64,000 nucleotides of DNA from the NCBI GenBank assembly GCA_011503125.2, contig WWBZ02000013.1, forward strand, positions 723,501 through 787,500, in the 5' to 3' direction. Positions 33,580 through 45,771 of the stretch are shown here, in pieces (position 1 is the first letter of the stretch; every line of letters starts with the position of its first letter). The position numbers and the translations under genes were made by a program. The notes below the pieces were generated by a model. It saw nothing but the letters and a program-made list of their open reading frames with translations. It made no database searches and was not told where the DNA came from. This stretch comes from Botryosphaeria dothidea (taxonomy: Eukaryota; Ascomycota; Dothideomycetes; Botryosphaeriales; Botryosphaeriaceae).

Positions 33580-36230
33580 ATGGCATCTGCCAATACGACG
33601 ATATGCCCACCACCCTTCATTTCAGATGCCGACTACCAAGGAGGAGGAGGCTGTATGTACTCACTTGGATCTGAGACCGTTGACACAAATCAGTTCATCT
33701 GTCCTCTTAATGATTTCGACTAACTATGGGCTTCTCGATCCTCAGACGTCGACGGCCGCTTCTGCGGCATCAACCCCGGCGTATCAGGGCAAAAATGCTG
33801 TCTTCCCTGTCCTGTGCAAGACTGGGTCTATCCTGAAGGTGCCTCTTCCCTCCGGACGCCTCGATTTCCAGGTGAACAAGACTCACGGCAGCCAACAGAG
33901 TACGTCGACAAACTCAAAATTGCAAACTACGTCGGCATCAGCTCCGTCGCCCTATGCTGCTTCCTCCTCCTGTCCTTCCTCGTCCTCCCTCCCGAGCGCA
34001 GCAGCCGGCACTACCTGACCATCGGCGTGACGCTGGCCATCACCTCCTTCTCGATCCCCTTCGTCATCCCCCTGGGTACCAAGCCCGACATGTGCTACGA
34101 CAAGATCACGCCGAACGGGCAGGACTCGGACATGTCTTGCGCCTGGACGGGCGCGCTGCTCCTGCTCGGCGCCATGGGTTCGGCGCTGTGGAGTAAATTC
34201 CCCTCTGTCCGCCACCGCCTTACGACACCCCATCGTTTACTAAATCCTGAGTGCAACAGTCCTCTTCCGCGCGCTCTGGCTCCACCTCCGCGTCTGCTGG
34301 GAAATCGACCCGGGCCGCCCATTCACGATCATTTCCACCGCCGCGGGCGTGCTCATCCCCGCCGCCTTCACGGCCGTCTCGCTGACCGTCACCGGCGTCT
34401 CGTACCGCACGGGGCTCGTCTGCCTGCCCAACCACCGGCGCGCCATCGCCACGTTCTGGGCGTGGGAGGTCGGGTTCGCGGGCGCGGCGCTGCTGGTCCA
34501 GGGCGTCACGACGGGGTACTGCGTGTGGGTGTACCTGCGTGTGCTCGCTCGAGGGGGAGGAGAGAGGAGGACAACAATGACGAATACAGAAGCAGGCCGC
34601 GCGCCGCAGCGGCCGGAACACTCGAGCTTCGCGAGCGAATCCACGGGCGGCAGCGGGGCTTCGTCCCGGCGGCCGCAGAACACGTGGCGCAAGATCCGGC
34701 GGATGCTGCTGATGCAGTGGCGCGGCATCGCGCTGACGCTCGTCATGGCGGTCGAGTCGCTGTTTTATATTGTTGTCTTCGTGGCGCAGGACACACGGTT
34801 CGGCGAGGTGGCCGGCAAGGCGAACCAGCCCGACGCCAAGACGTGGAGCGCGTGTCTGGTCCTGACGGGGGGCAACCGGCGGGCCTGTTTGGTGTATGCC
34901 GGAAAGTTGGCTATATCCCAGGATCTGGTGCTTGGGTCGCTGCTATTGGGCTCGGTGAGTGCTGCTGCACGACCTTCCATGTTTCATGTTTTTTCCTTAA
35001 TTCTTTTATCTCTTGTCACTTGCAACCCAGATGAACAATGCATCCCCGCTGACATACCGTTCTCAGCTCATTGGAACTCAAAATTTCTTCCTCCTCGTCC
35101 GTGCCGGCATGTTCGTCGGCTGGTGGGAGCTCCTCTGTCGCCCTTTCCAAAGCCTTTCCCTTATGCGTCGTCGCGGCTCCGATCTGCCTTTGACATCTCT
35201 CAAGCCTCCCACCGGCCAGCCCGTTACGTCTGCATCAAAACCCAGCGTCACGGACACCCGCGATTACGCAGCCGTTGGTGGCACCACGCCCCTAATGATG
35301 TCGGCCAACACGTCCCCCTCCAAACCCCCCACCTTCAGCGGCATCCGTCGCCAGCGCTCCGCCTCGTGCCACTCCTCGTCTTCGTCATCTTCCTTGAGCC
35401 TCCACAACTTCAGCGCCGACATGCCGCCCGTCATGGTCGCGAACCCGTACAAGCTCTCCCTGCCCTCGGAGCGCGCCGCGTCCCTCATCGACCCGGCCGA
35501 GCGCGCGCGCCTCGCCCGGGCCGGCGAGATCGTCGACCTGCACGACCTCTACGCCAAAGACGTGCGCGACGACCGCGCCGCCTTCAATGCCGCGCGGCCG
35601 CAGACCCCTCCGCCGCCTCCGCTGCCGCTGAACGTCGCCAAGTCGCCCGTCAAATCAGGGCCCTCGGCGACGGGAAGTCCATTCGGAGGAGCGCGGAGAT
35701 CTCTTGCAACCGCAGCAGCGCCACTCTCCCTCCCCACCACAACATCCACCAGCCACACCCCGCCGCCCGCCGTGGCAGAACCAACACCAGCTGGGGGAGC
35801 TGCCACCCGCAGCGCGATCCTCCACTCCTCCCGATCCTCCACCCCATCGTCAACAACCCACATCCACGCGCCTCTCTCGCTCACGCCCTCACCCTCGCAC
35901 ACACCCGACTTCCTCCGCTCTTCCGGAACCACCGCGAATACGGCCGGCCCGGGGATAGCCAACCGGCACCGCCTCCCTTCGTGGGCGCGCTCGTCGGCGC
36001 AATCGGGCGGTGGACTTGGGGGAGCCAGCACGCTGCCGCTGACGGCCAGCGAGCTGCGGGATGCGATGAGAGGGGGGTTGGCGCTGCATCCGGTCGACAT
36101 GGCCGAGTTTGGGGAGCTGAGCGGTGGGACGGGACGGGTCGGTTCATCGGAAGCAGGAGGAGGGGATCATGCGGGAAGGGAAATGGAAGAGAGGGAAAGC
36201 GCGTTTTCGAGTAGGGGAAGTAGTAGGTAG
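33580..36230 (+). CDS. GprM/MG00532-like seven-helix receptor with long cytoplasmic tail
   Basis: Exons 33580-33652, 33746-34192, 34260-34954 and 35031-36230 give 804 residues. A short extracellular N-terminus rich in cysteine (GRFCGINPG, QKCCLPCPVQDWVYP) leads into seven hydrophobic helices. Loop cysteines (PDMCYD, MSCAW) are also conserved in this class. This pattern matches the fungal receptor class typified by GprM of Aspergillus and MG00532 of Magnaporthe, a class distantly like secretin/frizzled receptors; the match is from memory and moderate. A tail of about 370 residues is rich in Ser, Pro and Thr with a short helical part (DPAERARLARAGEIVDLHDL), a likely site of phosphorylation. Ligand unknown. 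Confidence 0.85.
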
Positions 36231-37621
36231 AGAGAGTGGTAGAGGAGATTAATCGTTAGTAGTATCCTTGGAGCCTGATGTACGAGCCACGGTGAAGGAT
36301 AATGAACTCACATCGAAAAAAAAAGGTGAAGGGCCGCCCTCGCCAGAGTAATCGGAATCGAATGATACCGGGGGATACGGTACGCCGCGTATTGCACTGA
36401 AGTGTCGCAGGCCCGTCGGCGAGCACACAATCTTCGCACTGACTCCCATAGGGGTGCAGGTCGGAGACGCCGCCCAAAAGCAGCGCGCCCGACTGGCCCT
36501 GAGTTTTCTGATGCCAGGAGCAGGCGTGTTCACGCCAGGCCCTCACGGGCAGCGGCCAAGACGCAATGGAATGGCGGGTGAGGTTGAAGATTACTCCGAA
36601 TTTCTCATTTGCATGGTTGGGACAGCCAGGCAGCGAGGCGTGGTGTCTGTGTGTGAGCAAAGAAACGCAGCATTGGCGAGGGCGGCGCTTGGTGGAGGAA
36701 AGGTGAGTCGGAGCGCCGGCCGAGGAAAATAATATAAGCACTCTAAGCGAGCTTTTCTGCCACCGCCTGTGCTGGTGGCCAACCGAGCTTTAGCCGCGTC
36801 CCGGTGACATGCTTCCTTTTCGGGCGAGTCCCCGGAGTGCTTCCTTTTTCGGCGAGCACTTGGGGTACATTGCGAACCGTGGGAAGGAACGTCCCTGCGC
36901 CGAAGATGCAGGAACAGCGCCGGGCACACATCAGCCGCAACAACAGCAGCAGCTCCCTCCGTGCCCAGACATTCTTGCACACCCATTCTTCAGACCCCCT
37001 CCCAGAAGCCCCGAAAAGACTCGGCATAGTGTCACTACACCTTCATTCGCTACCAGACATCTCCATCCTCGCGGAAGCGTTGCCGTCTGCCATAAGGTTT
37101 TTCGCCACCAGCGTCTTCTCCGCGCCAAGCATAGTCTATCACGCTGTCCCACACTTCACCGGCCTCAACGCTGCACGATCCCCAATCCTCATTGCGAGAT
37201 GCAAGCCAATTGTTCGAGCTCTACAGAGCTGGGCTACACAGAGCCTTGGCGCTAACCTGAAAAGGCATGTCCCTATCGATTTCGGCGCCACGACTTTTGC
37301 AAAGACCCTGCAATTCCTCAAACTTGGCTCGCCGACAACTACCTTGGTAGAGTTGCCGAGTTTGCGAACGCACACTTGCGACACTCTTACGATTTCAGTC
37401 TCACTCCCCGTCTCCAACACCACCCAGAACACCACAGCCACAAGCGCTCTAAAAGCCATCTCGCGTTGTGCAGAGACTCCACCGCTCACACTCCTTTCGT
37501 CGACTTCAACCCATATTGATCCGCGTCTTTCGCCTTGAGCCGGCGCATCGTTGGTGAAGTGTGTCGTCACTCAACCCGACGCCGCTCGCTTCACTCAACG
37601 CCGGCACTTGTCAACTTCAAA
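36231..37621. other. Intergenic, no gene seen
   Basis: Frames at 36800-37530 on both strands lack domains. The plus frame from 37535 only becomes credible at the ATG at 37622. Confidence 0.6.
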
Positions 37622-39745
37622 ATGTCCCAAGACGAAGTCCGAGAGGCAGCTGACCCCCAGTGGAGAAAATCCGCAATCACGATAAACGCTACCAACTGCG
37701 TCATCTCCTTCTTTCACCCCATCATCAACGGCACGGCTCCAACAACAGTTCGGCAGGCACCTGAACGACCGCTGCCTCCATTAGGGAGCGGAATCAAAGA
37801 AGAAAGCCCGCTCTCTACTCTCGGCCACCCTTCAAAGCGTCCGCGACTAGCGTCAGAGGATTCCATTGACGTCATACCTGCAACTTATCCAGAGTCGCTG
37901 AAAGAGGCCGGAAACGAGGACCGGAACGCGAACGAACATGTCCCGTCAGTCGAACAAATTTGTAAGGATGAGTCTGAAGGAGAGCTTCCTCCAAGCGCCG
38001 AGGAAGAATTACCGTACCTACTGGAGAAGTTTGGAGTCTGGCGCGACCTCCCAGAGAGCAGCAGTGTTTCCACAACCCCCCAAAAGAAGCCGCACACCCA
38101 GCATGATTTGCCTCAACCCGACAGAGCAGAATCTCCAGTTCGCCCCTGCTACCTCCAGCAGATCGCACTTCCGCCCACGCCGCCAAATCGTCTTGACAAA
38201 GCAACCCCGGAATTCTACCGTCAGCAATATGAGAAATTGCCTCGCAAACACAAGCCGCATAGATGGTCCATGGAGGAACAAGAAGCGCTTTGCTTGATTT
38301 TCCGATTCTACCAGGTTGACTTCAATGAAGTTGCGGAAGTACTCAATGAATATCTCCAGCCCACTATGGCACCATTCAGAGGAAAGCAGCTACATACTCA
38401 GTGGTTTCTTTTACAACACATCTTCCGCAAGAGGTCTCTGTACGATCCGGAGCAGGCATGGTCAAAGAAACGTGTAGGATTCGAAGAAGCAGCTGCTCGT
38501 GCGGGAGTGGAACTCAGACCACGAATCACTCAACTTGACGACCCAAAACTCATCCAAAAGACTCCAACTACGGAAAGGCTGATTGCCGCCAAAGATGCAC
38601 ATTTCCTTCAATACCTGCTGAAGCCAAGAGACGTCAATCATCCAACCTCAGGCTCTGCGCAAAATCCACCGCTAGCCAGCCGCTCTAGGGATGTTGACGA
38701 GAGTGTCTTACACCAGCTTTTGGAAGCTGCCGGATCCGATAACACGCCTACATCGGAACAGCAAGATGAGGATCAGAGTGACATACCAATGCCATCGCCA
38801 TACAGGCCTCCACAAACGACCATGGGTTACGTACCCACTTCTTCACCGCAAGTGCATATGCAGAGGACCCCCGCCCTTCTTTACCGCATCTACCACGATG
38901 AGAGTGGAGGTCTCAACTCACCCACGCAATTCCGCGCCGGCCTGTTCAACATCCCCGGCCAGAGCCTCGAGCCTCCACCCAATAACAGTAGCATCCTGCC
39001 AGTATTCGTATCCTGGCACCTCTGGCATCACTCCGTCTCCTCCCCATTTATCTCCTGCACCGACTCCCTCGTCATGGCTATGCACAAAGCTCGCCAAGCC
39101 GAGGAAAGTGGCCTCAACCCGCACATCTCCATCATCGACGGCGCACCCACCACATCCCACCGCCGGGGCTTTCTCGCTGCCCCTCTCGTCGCCGAAGCCT
39201 GGCACCGCGGCCTCGTGCCGGGGATGCGCTACAAAGGCCTGCGCGAGTACCTCATATGGGGCGAGATCTCACGCGAGTCCATCCTCCTCGACATGCCCCT
39301 TGATGGACTGCGCTCCCTCCCCGCCACCCACTACGCCGCTGTGCTCGACCTCCTCGCCCTCGACGACATCGACCCCGCGCCCTCGACGAACCTGTCGGGC
39401 ATACGGCGGGAGCTGCTGCGGCAGGAGGTCGTGCTGGACGCGCCGGCCGGGCACGCGGTGGGGCGGCTGGTCGCGCTGTTCGGGCTAGGATTGGGGACGG
39501 CCGCGACGCCGGCGATGGTCGAGCAGCTGGTGTATGATGTTTTTCAGGGGTGGGTTTTGGGCGCGACGGATGTGGCGGAGATGGCGGGTGCGTTTTTGGC
39601 TGGGCTGAGGGATGCGAGTGCGCGCGCTGGTGCTGTGGTGGCATTGGGCGAGGAGGAGAAAGAACGGCTGAAAGAGGCTTTCAAGAGCGGCGTTGAGAGG
39701 GCTCTGGCGGATCTGAGGAAGGAGAGGTGGTATGTGCGGAGGTGA
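37622..39745 (+). CDS. SANT/Myb-like protein with a DUF7587-like region
   Basis: A single exon of 707 residues; the first in-frame ATG is used. Residues 1-200 are disordered and acidic, with a basic SKRPRL that could act as a nuclear signal. A helical SANT/Myb-like segment follows (HRWSMEEQEALCLIFRFY, FNEVAEVLNEY, LHTQWFLLQHIF). The middle is Ser/Pro-rich. From about residue 420, PALLYRIYHDESGG opens a domain like that called DUF7587 in fungal proteins, with SWHLWHHSVSSPFIS and YLIWGEI. A helical C-terminus (GAFLAGLRDASARAG, ERLKEAFKSGVERALADL) closes it. Probably nuclear and possibly DNA- or histone-binding; no function is known for the family as far as I can tell. Confidence 0.8.
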   Translation: MSQDEVREAADPQWRKSAITINATNCVISFFHPIINGTAPTTVRQAPERPLPPLGSGIKEESPLSTLGHPSKRPRLASEDSIDVIPATYPESLKEAGNEDRNANEHVPSVEQICKDESEGELPPSAEEELPYLLEKFGVWRDLPESSSVSTTPQKKPHTQHDLPQPDRAESPVRPCYLQQIALPPTPPNRLDKATPEFYRQQYEKLPRKHKPHRWSMEEQEALCLIFRFYQVDFNEVAEVLNEYLQPTMAPFRGKQLHTQWFLLQHIFRKRSLYDPEQAWSKKRVGFEEAAARAGVELRPRITQLDDPKLIQKTPTTERLIAAKDAHFLQYLLKPRDVNHPTSGSAQNPPLASRSRDVDESVLHQLLEAAGSDNTPTSEQQDEDQSDIPMPSPYRPPQTTMGYVPTSSPQVHMQRTPALLYRIYHDESGGLNSPTQFRAGLFNIPGQSLEPPPNNSSILPVFVSWHLWHHSVSSPFISCTDSLVMAMHKARQAEESGLNPHISIIDGAPTTSHRRGFLAAPLVAEAWHRGLVPGMRYKGLREYLIWGEISRESILLDMPLDGLRSLPATHYAAVLDLLALDDIDPAPSTNLSGIRRELLRQEVVLDAPAGHAVGRLVALFGLGLGTAATPAMVEQLVYDVFQGWVLGATDVAEMAGAFLAGLRDASARAGAVVALGEEEKERLKEAFKSGVERALADLRKERWYVRR

Positions 39746-40437
39746 ATACCCTTCTCCCACGAAAGTCCCCAAAGAGCCGGAGAGAGGAGAACTTCGCTTG
39801 AAAGTACTCCCGCCGCAAAACTCTCCAAATCTGAGGCATCCCACCCATCCGTCGAGCCGTCATGTATCTCGGAGTAACAGATATCCAGCACACCGGACGG
39901 ACTTGGCGGCCTGTTCATGAGTGGGTCTAATGCACCCCTGCTTACTTCCATATTCCTTGATGAGGGGGAACCCTATCAATGAGCAAGAGGTCTGTGAGAG
40001 TTGATTAGCAGACGTTATAGGGATTGATTGGTTGAATGTGCAATTTTCCGGCATTGGTATTTTGCTCTTGGGGCTTGGATTAGGTTGCGTATATAAAAAG
40101 TCTAGGCAATAAAATTTCTATTCTTCACATGTCAACGTCCCGCAAGCGTTGGTAACAAATTTCCAGATGGGATACGGGAACACCCCGTTGTTGAGGAGAA
40201 AATATGATCTGGGTAAAATCTATACAGAAGAGATCTGTAGAAAGAATTTACAAATTTAAAAACCCCAACTCCCTCAAATGCTCATTCCTTTCCACCTTCA
40301 TGTTTCTCTTCGTCTACGTGTATGCAATCTTCGTCCATTCGTCAAGCAAAATCGAGTCGCTATGCAGGCATCCACCCAAAGATAATAAAAACCAATATTC
40401 AGCATTAGGTCGTGGAAGCCGCGGGGAAAAAAAAATC
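39746..40437. other. Convergent intergenic region
   Basis: AT-rich spacer between two convergent genes; no coding frame or RNA gene seen. Confidence 0.65.
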
Positions 40438-41952
40438 TTAAACCTTCACCTTCAACTTCAAACCCACCAGCGCCGTCCTGCTGAAGAAAATGAACACGGC
40501 GCCCGCGACCTGCATGACGCCGCAGAAGATCTTCAAGCCGGTGAAGCTGCCGTCCTCGGCGCCGACGATGGCGCCGGCGATGGGGTTGCTGACGAGCGCC
40601 GCAATACTGATGACGGCGAACATGGCGCCGGAGCGCACGCCGATCTTGCGGACGTCGGAGATCTGGGCGATGAGGGCCGGGGCCATGGAGACGAAGGCGC
40701 CGGAGCCGAAGCCGTAGGCGGCGGCGAAGACGATGAGGGCGGCGTTGCCGGACGCGGGGATCCACAGGGCCAGGTCGAGTACGGCCGTCAGCGCGCACAG
40801 CACCAGCATGACGTTGTAGCGGCCGATCTTGTCGCCGACGTAGCCGGGCAGCACGCGGCCGAAGAGCGAGAGGGCGTTGAGGATGGGGATTAGGTACGAG
40901 GCCAGGTGGGCGGACATGCCCTCGGAGGTGGCTTGGACGATGAGGTAGTTGATGGGGAGGAACATGCCCATGAAGAAGAGGAAGGAGCCGATGGTCAGCA
41001 TGAGGTAGGGCATTTCCTTGAAGGGGAGAACGAATTCGATGGGAGCCAGCGGCTTGGGCATGGGCGGGATGCGTGACTTGATGGTCAGGTTGGCGATGGT
41101 CATGAGGAAGAGGATCAGGAAGGCGCAGATGCGCATCGTCCAGGCGAAGCCGACTTCCGGGATGAGATGGGTGACCATGATGGGGAAGATGACGCCACCG
41201 ATGGAGGAGCCTGCGGCCATCAAACCGAAAGCGAGAGCACGGCGGCGGAAGAACCAGGTTGCGTTGGTGGACATGGCCGGGTAGAAGATAGCGCTGGCGC
41301 CCATAGCAGAGACAATGCCTTGGGAGAGGATGAACTGGTAGTACTCGGAAGACAAGCTGGCCATCATCAATCCGAAAACGTGCAGGAAACTGCCGACGAG
41401 GAGGATATAACGAGGACCGTAGTTGTCGTAGAGCTTGCCGATAATGGGACCCTGGAGATGAAGTCAGCCAAAAGAGGTCTGGTGAGGCTGGATTGGTAGA
41501 GAACGCACGCCAAAGAACATCATGAATGCTTCACACGACGGGATCCAGGAAATGGTACTGGCCGAGTATTGGCTCAGCTGATGAGTCTGGTAGTATTCCT
41601 GGAAAACACCAATGCAATTGATCCAGCCAAAACTGCAGAACAAGGCGCAGAAGCCTCCCAACACGCACAGCCAGGCATCCAGCCCTCCATCCGGGAAGCT
41701 CTTCGGATCCATCATGGGGTTTGGCGGGGCGTGGGGCGGCCCGCCCTTCTCGGCGTCGCCATTGGGCAGCTTCTCGCTGACTTGCGGCTCAGTTTCGACC
41801 TCGGGCAGGATATTTGCTTCAGTGTGGTTGGAGACGGGCTCTTGGTCGTGGAGGTGGTTGTTCTTTTCGAGCACGTTGCTGTGCTGTGATTCGCGCTCCA
41901 TTGCCTTGACGGAGGAGACGGGAGAATCGGAGAGGGAGGTTGACGACGACAT
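40438..41952 (-). CDS. Monocarboxylate-type MFS transporter
   Basis: Exons 41952-41509 and 41451-40438 give 485 residues. A charged cytoplasmic N-terminus of about 90 residues precedes the first helix, which carries the MCT signature [30 protein letters not shown] after helix 2 is the MFS A-motif equivalent. About twelve hydrophobic helices are present, with a charged loop between helices 6 and 7 ([13 protein letters not shown]). Fungal members of this family move monocarboxylates, riboflavin or small metabolites across the plasma membrane. The intron (57 nt) has a GTGCGT donor and a CAG acceptor in phase 0. Substrate unknown. Confidence 0.9.
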
Positions 41953-44209
41953 TTCGGCGGGCGGGAGGAATGGGTCGCCGGGGCAGCGCAGCTTTCAAGG
42001 CAAGGGTCGAGGCTTGTGTGCCTGGGAACGGGTTGGGTCCAACACCGGGCTGGGGAAAAGGCAAACGCGGGACAGCAGAAGGGGAACACGCAGTAGGAGA
42101 CAGCCTCGTGAGGAAGGCGGGCGGGAGTGCGGCGGTTATATAGATGGTAGGAGCCATGGTTGCGGGTGGACGGGCGTGACGGTGGCGCTTTTTGGGGACG
42201 GGCTGATGCACAGCTTGCAGGTGACCGAGCGAACGAGCGCGCGAGAGGGCGAGGGCGACGACGAGGGCTCAGAGGCTCGTCAGGCTGGATGCGTTAAAGC
42301 CGAAGTGCGACGGCGCGACAAGCTTCGACGCAAGACGGGCAGGCTAGCCCGGTGCGGCGTGTGGACGCTGTGGCGGCGAGCACAAGGAAGAAGCAACTGC
42401 TTATGCAACATTACTCATGCGAGATCTGGAGGGCGAGCCCGGGCAGCGTCCGCTGGCCGGAGTTAAGATTGGCAGAGGGCAGCAGGGCAGGCTGATTGAT
42501 GGCCGGGAGTGTTGCCCGGGAGCGCTGCACCTGCCCACGCACCAATTGGGCCGGCGTCGCCCTCGCGCTTTCCACCCCCCGAGGCCGAAGCACAACACTG
42601 CATCCTCCCGCGCCTTCTCAACACCGCGCAAATCCTGCCGCCCGCTCGCCGTCGGACTCGGGGAGTGCACAAGTCGCTGCTTCGGTCGGCGACTCGAGCC
42701 CACGCAGGTACGTGCGAGCGAACCAACATCCCTTTGCGCATTGTTGTGCAGCCGCCCGCTGCTGCACGCCGCCGAAACGCTCTGAAACCCGAGCCACCAC
42801 AAACACTCGACTTCCATCTGCCTCGAGAAAACGGCCCTCTGTCGAAACCTTGCATGCCCATCTTCATATTGACAGAAGAGACACCAAGCCATGGCCCACC
42901 ACCCCGTCTCACGGCACTCCACGCCCCAACTCTTCGCTCCCACGTGAGCCTTTCTTCTTGTCGCCCCTTCCCTTGCACTCCTCAGTATTCTCCCATTGCG
43001 GACGCCCGCAGAATCGCTGCGCCGCTGTGGGAGCCTCCGGGAAGAGATCTGTGCGACGGTGCCGCAGCCGGCCGCAGCCCGGGTCACCCTCTCCTCCTCA
43101 CAGCCGCAAACCACTGGCTGGCCGCTCGTCATGCGCTCGCTGCTTTGCCGTCGGCGCGCATACCCGGTTCAGAGATTCTCGATCGGACCTGCCATGCATC
43201 CAGGCACACTGCCGTCGTGAAAACCAAGCATCGCCAATTCTCTCTTTTACGCGAGCTGCCTCTGCTTTTTCGTGACTCTCTGCCTTTTCTGCGCCTGAGT
43301 ATATACGACCTTCCACACACACCTTTCCAGCACGCCGGTGGAGACAGGCCAGGCGTATCAGGCCATTGACTCTCCACGTCGCATGAACATGTCAAAAAGA
43401 ACGAGGCGTCTCGTTTTGGCACAGAGCTGGCTTGGGGGAGGCTGGCTGAAACCCGGACGTCGGGCGCGGGTGTTGCTTTTCCAGAACGTCCCCAATTCCC
43501 TGTCTTCGGTGCAACCCTGTCCGCTCTTTTCTTCGGGAGAACCTTTCGATCGGGTCGCTTTCCCTCTCGATTTCCTGGACCACCAACACCTTCTCGCCCA
43601 CTCGCCTTCTTTAGCTGAGACGGGCGCTGCTTGCTTGCTTGCTTGCTGTTTGGCGGAAGAATCTCCGGAGCACGGGCACTGCCGCCCTTTATAAGACCCC
43701 ATCGTCACCCGGGCTGCGCGAGCTGCAAATGAGGCTGCGTCGAGATAGATGACCTCGAGAGCAGGGTCGTCGTCGGCATAGCCTTTTATCCGCCGCCTTG
43801 GGAAAAAGTATGTTGGTTCCCGGTCATCTGACGTATCATGGTAAGCTTCATCTCGGCATCAACCCCAATCTTGGGCCCACCTTCCTGGATACCTTGTCCT
43901 GTCGTAAGATATTGTGGTGCGGGCGTGTGCCGCAGTCGACGGTTAGCGGCACCGTCGTCCAACAAACACACCTTGGATCCTTGTTGCGCGTTACCTTCAA
44001 GATTGCTTCAAGCCTGACCACACACTGCTAAACGCTACGGCTGAACTTTCAGCCTCATAGCTGTTGCTTCTTTGTGGAACAAATGCAGTAAATTTTCTTT
44101 TTCCATTTTTGACGCCGACCAAAGGCAGACCCTATCTTTTTTGATGGTATATCATTTCAATATCTTACCAGCATCACCCATGCCCACAACGCTTTCCTGA
44201 GAGACGCAC
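41953..44209. other. Long intergenic region, no gene seen
   Basis: The left part is the transporter promoter. From 42400 to 43300 the DNA is GC-rich with overlapping open frames on both strands but no domain. A (TTGC)4 repeat is at 43631-43646. The last 200 bases are the AT-rich 3' flank of the aspartate-semialdehyde dehydrogenase gene. Confidence 0.6.
42136..42142 (-). promoter_or_regulatory. TATA box of the transporter gene
   Basis: TATATAA on the minus strand about 185 bases upstream of the transporter start codon. Confidence 0.4.
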
Positions 44210-45443
44210 TTAAGCGTAGCCCTTGAGAACGGCGGCCTCGGCGTTCAAGATAGAAGAGCCGGCAGCACCAATGACGGTGTTGTGGCTCAGCGCAACGAAT
44301 TTGATGTCGAAGATGCCGCTCTCATCCTCCCTTATCCTGCCTACGCTCACGGCGTACCCGCGGTCCGTCTCCCTGTCGAGCCTGGGCTGCGGCCTATCCG
44401 GCTCGTCCATGACGACGATGGCGTTCTGCGGCGCCGACGGGCAACCCAGCTTCTGGGCCTCGGACACGTACTCGCGCATGGCCTGCTTGACCTCGTCCGC
44501 GCTGGGGGCCGGGCGCTTGGCGAAGCGCAGCGACACGCACGCCGTGTGGCCGTCGAGCACCGGCACGCGGTTGCACGCGGCCGACACCTTGAGCGGCTGG
44601 TCGACGAACCCGGTGACGTCGCCGTTGACGCCGCCCAAGATCTTCTGCGCCTCCGTCTCCAGCTTGTCCTCCTCGCCCGAGATGAAGGGCACCACGTTGT
44701 CGATGATATCCATGCTGCTGACGCCCGGGTAGCCGGCGCCCGACACGGCCTGCAGCGTGACGACGCTGACCTCGGAGACGGGGCCGAACTTGGCCTGCAG
44801 CGCGGCGAAGGGGATGACGATGCCGATGACGGCGCAGTTGGAGTTGCACACGAGGAAGCCCTTTTCGAGGTTGTGGTGCTTGCGCTGGTGTGCGAGGACG
44901 TCGAGGTGGTTCAGGTTCACGGTGGGGACGACGAGGGGCACGAGGGGATCGCGGCGGTAGTTCTTTGCATTGGAGAAGACGGCCAGGTTGGCCTTGAGGA
45001 AAGCCATCTCTGCGAGTTGCAAGTTAGCTGGGAATTGATCGCCCGGGGACTGGAGTTGGCAATCCTTACCAACGTCACCGGCCACATCGCTGTCCAGGCC
45101 GGAGAAGACCAGATCGCAGTCGGCGAACTCTTCGGGAGTACACTTCTTCACAACCAGCTCGCCCAGCTCCTTGGACATGGGCAGAGCCTGCTTCCACTTG
45201 ACAGCATCCTTGTACTTCTTGCCGGCGGAGCGTTCCGAGGCGCCGACGGCGTGCAGGGTGAAATGAGGGTGGAGGGCGAGCAGAAGGATGAAGCGCTGGC
45301 CGACGGAGCCAGTGGCGCCGAGCACGCCTGTTCGAGAGCGGAAATGTCAGCATTGGGGCATCCAATGGTGCGAATTCTGACGACATACCGCACTTCTTCT
45401 TGGGAAAGTTGCGATTGAGAGAGGTAAAGTTGTGGGCGTCCAT
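44210..45443 (-). CDS. hom2: Aspartate-semialdehyde dehydrogenase
   Basis: Exons 45443-45389, 45327-45070 and 45009-44210 give 370 residues, the normal length for fungal Hom2. The enzyme reduces aspartyl phosphate to aspartate semialdehyde with NADPH, the branch to homoserine, threonine and methionine. GATGSVGQ (22-29) binds NADPH. The catalytic Cys163 lies in CNSNCAVIG, and the conserved HTACVSLRF follows. AVSGAGYPG is the glycine-rich loop. The enzyme is cytosolic: no presequence. Two TGACTC half-sites upstream suggest control by the Gcn4/CpcA amino-acid response. Threonine synthase, a later step of the same route, lies about 6 kb away. Confidence 0.95.
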
Positions 45444-45771
45444 TTTTGCAATGAGGGCTGGAGTGTTGATGGTGACGGAGCTGGTTGGGTGCAATAAAGA
45501 GTCACCGCGGGCCGTGATCGGCGCGCGTTTTTGCGCGGGGCCAACCAATGACTCCACCGCCGATGACGCACCACCTAGAAGCTCGCCTGATGCGTGACCT
45601 GCACACCACGTCACGTCTGCAAACACTGCTCGAGGAGAGTTGGTGGCGTGTTGAAGTTTGTGGTGGAAATACCGACGAAGAAATCCTGCACGGGTGGGTG
45701 GGGTGAATTGACCAGGTTGCATGCGGCTTTTGGACGCGGAGATGATTCATGCTTTTGAATTACTGCTGCTC
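45444..45771. other. Promoter of the aspartate-semialdehyde dehydrogenase gene
   Basis: This spacer, also the 3' flank of the FolB-type gene, contains two TGACTC motifs in opposite orientation. Confidence 0.55.
45499..45554 (-). promoter_or_regulatory. Pair of Gcn4/CpcA-like half-sites
   Basis: TGACTC on the minus strand at 45504-45499 and on the plus strand at 45549-45554, about 60 and 110 bases upstream of the start codon. Both match six of seven bases of the TGASTCA site bound by Gcn4/CpcA. An ATGACGCA is nearby. Confidence 0.4.

Noticed and set aside
44282..45418. 378-codon plus-strand frame over aspartate-semialdehyde dehydrogenase
   Set aside because: Antisense shadow of a clear enzyme with catalytic motifs.
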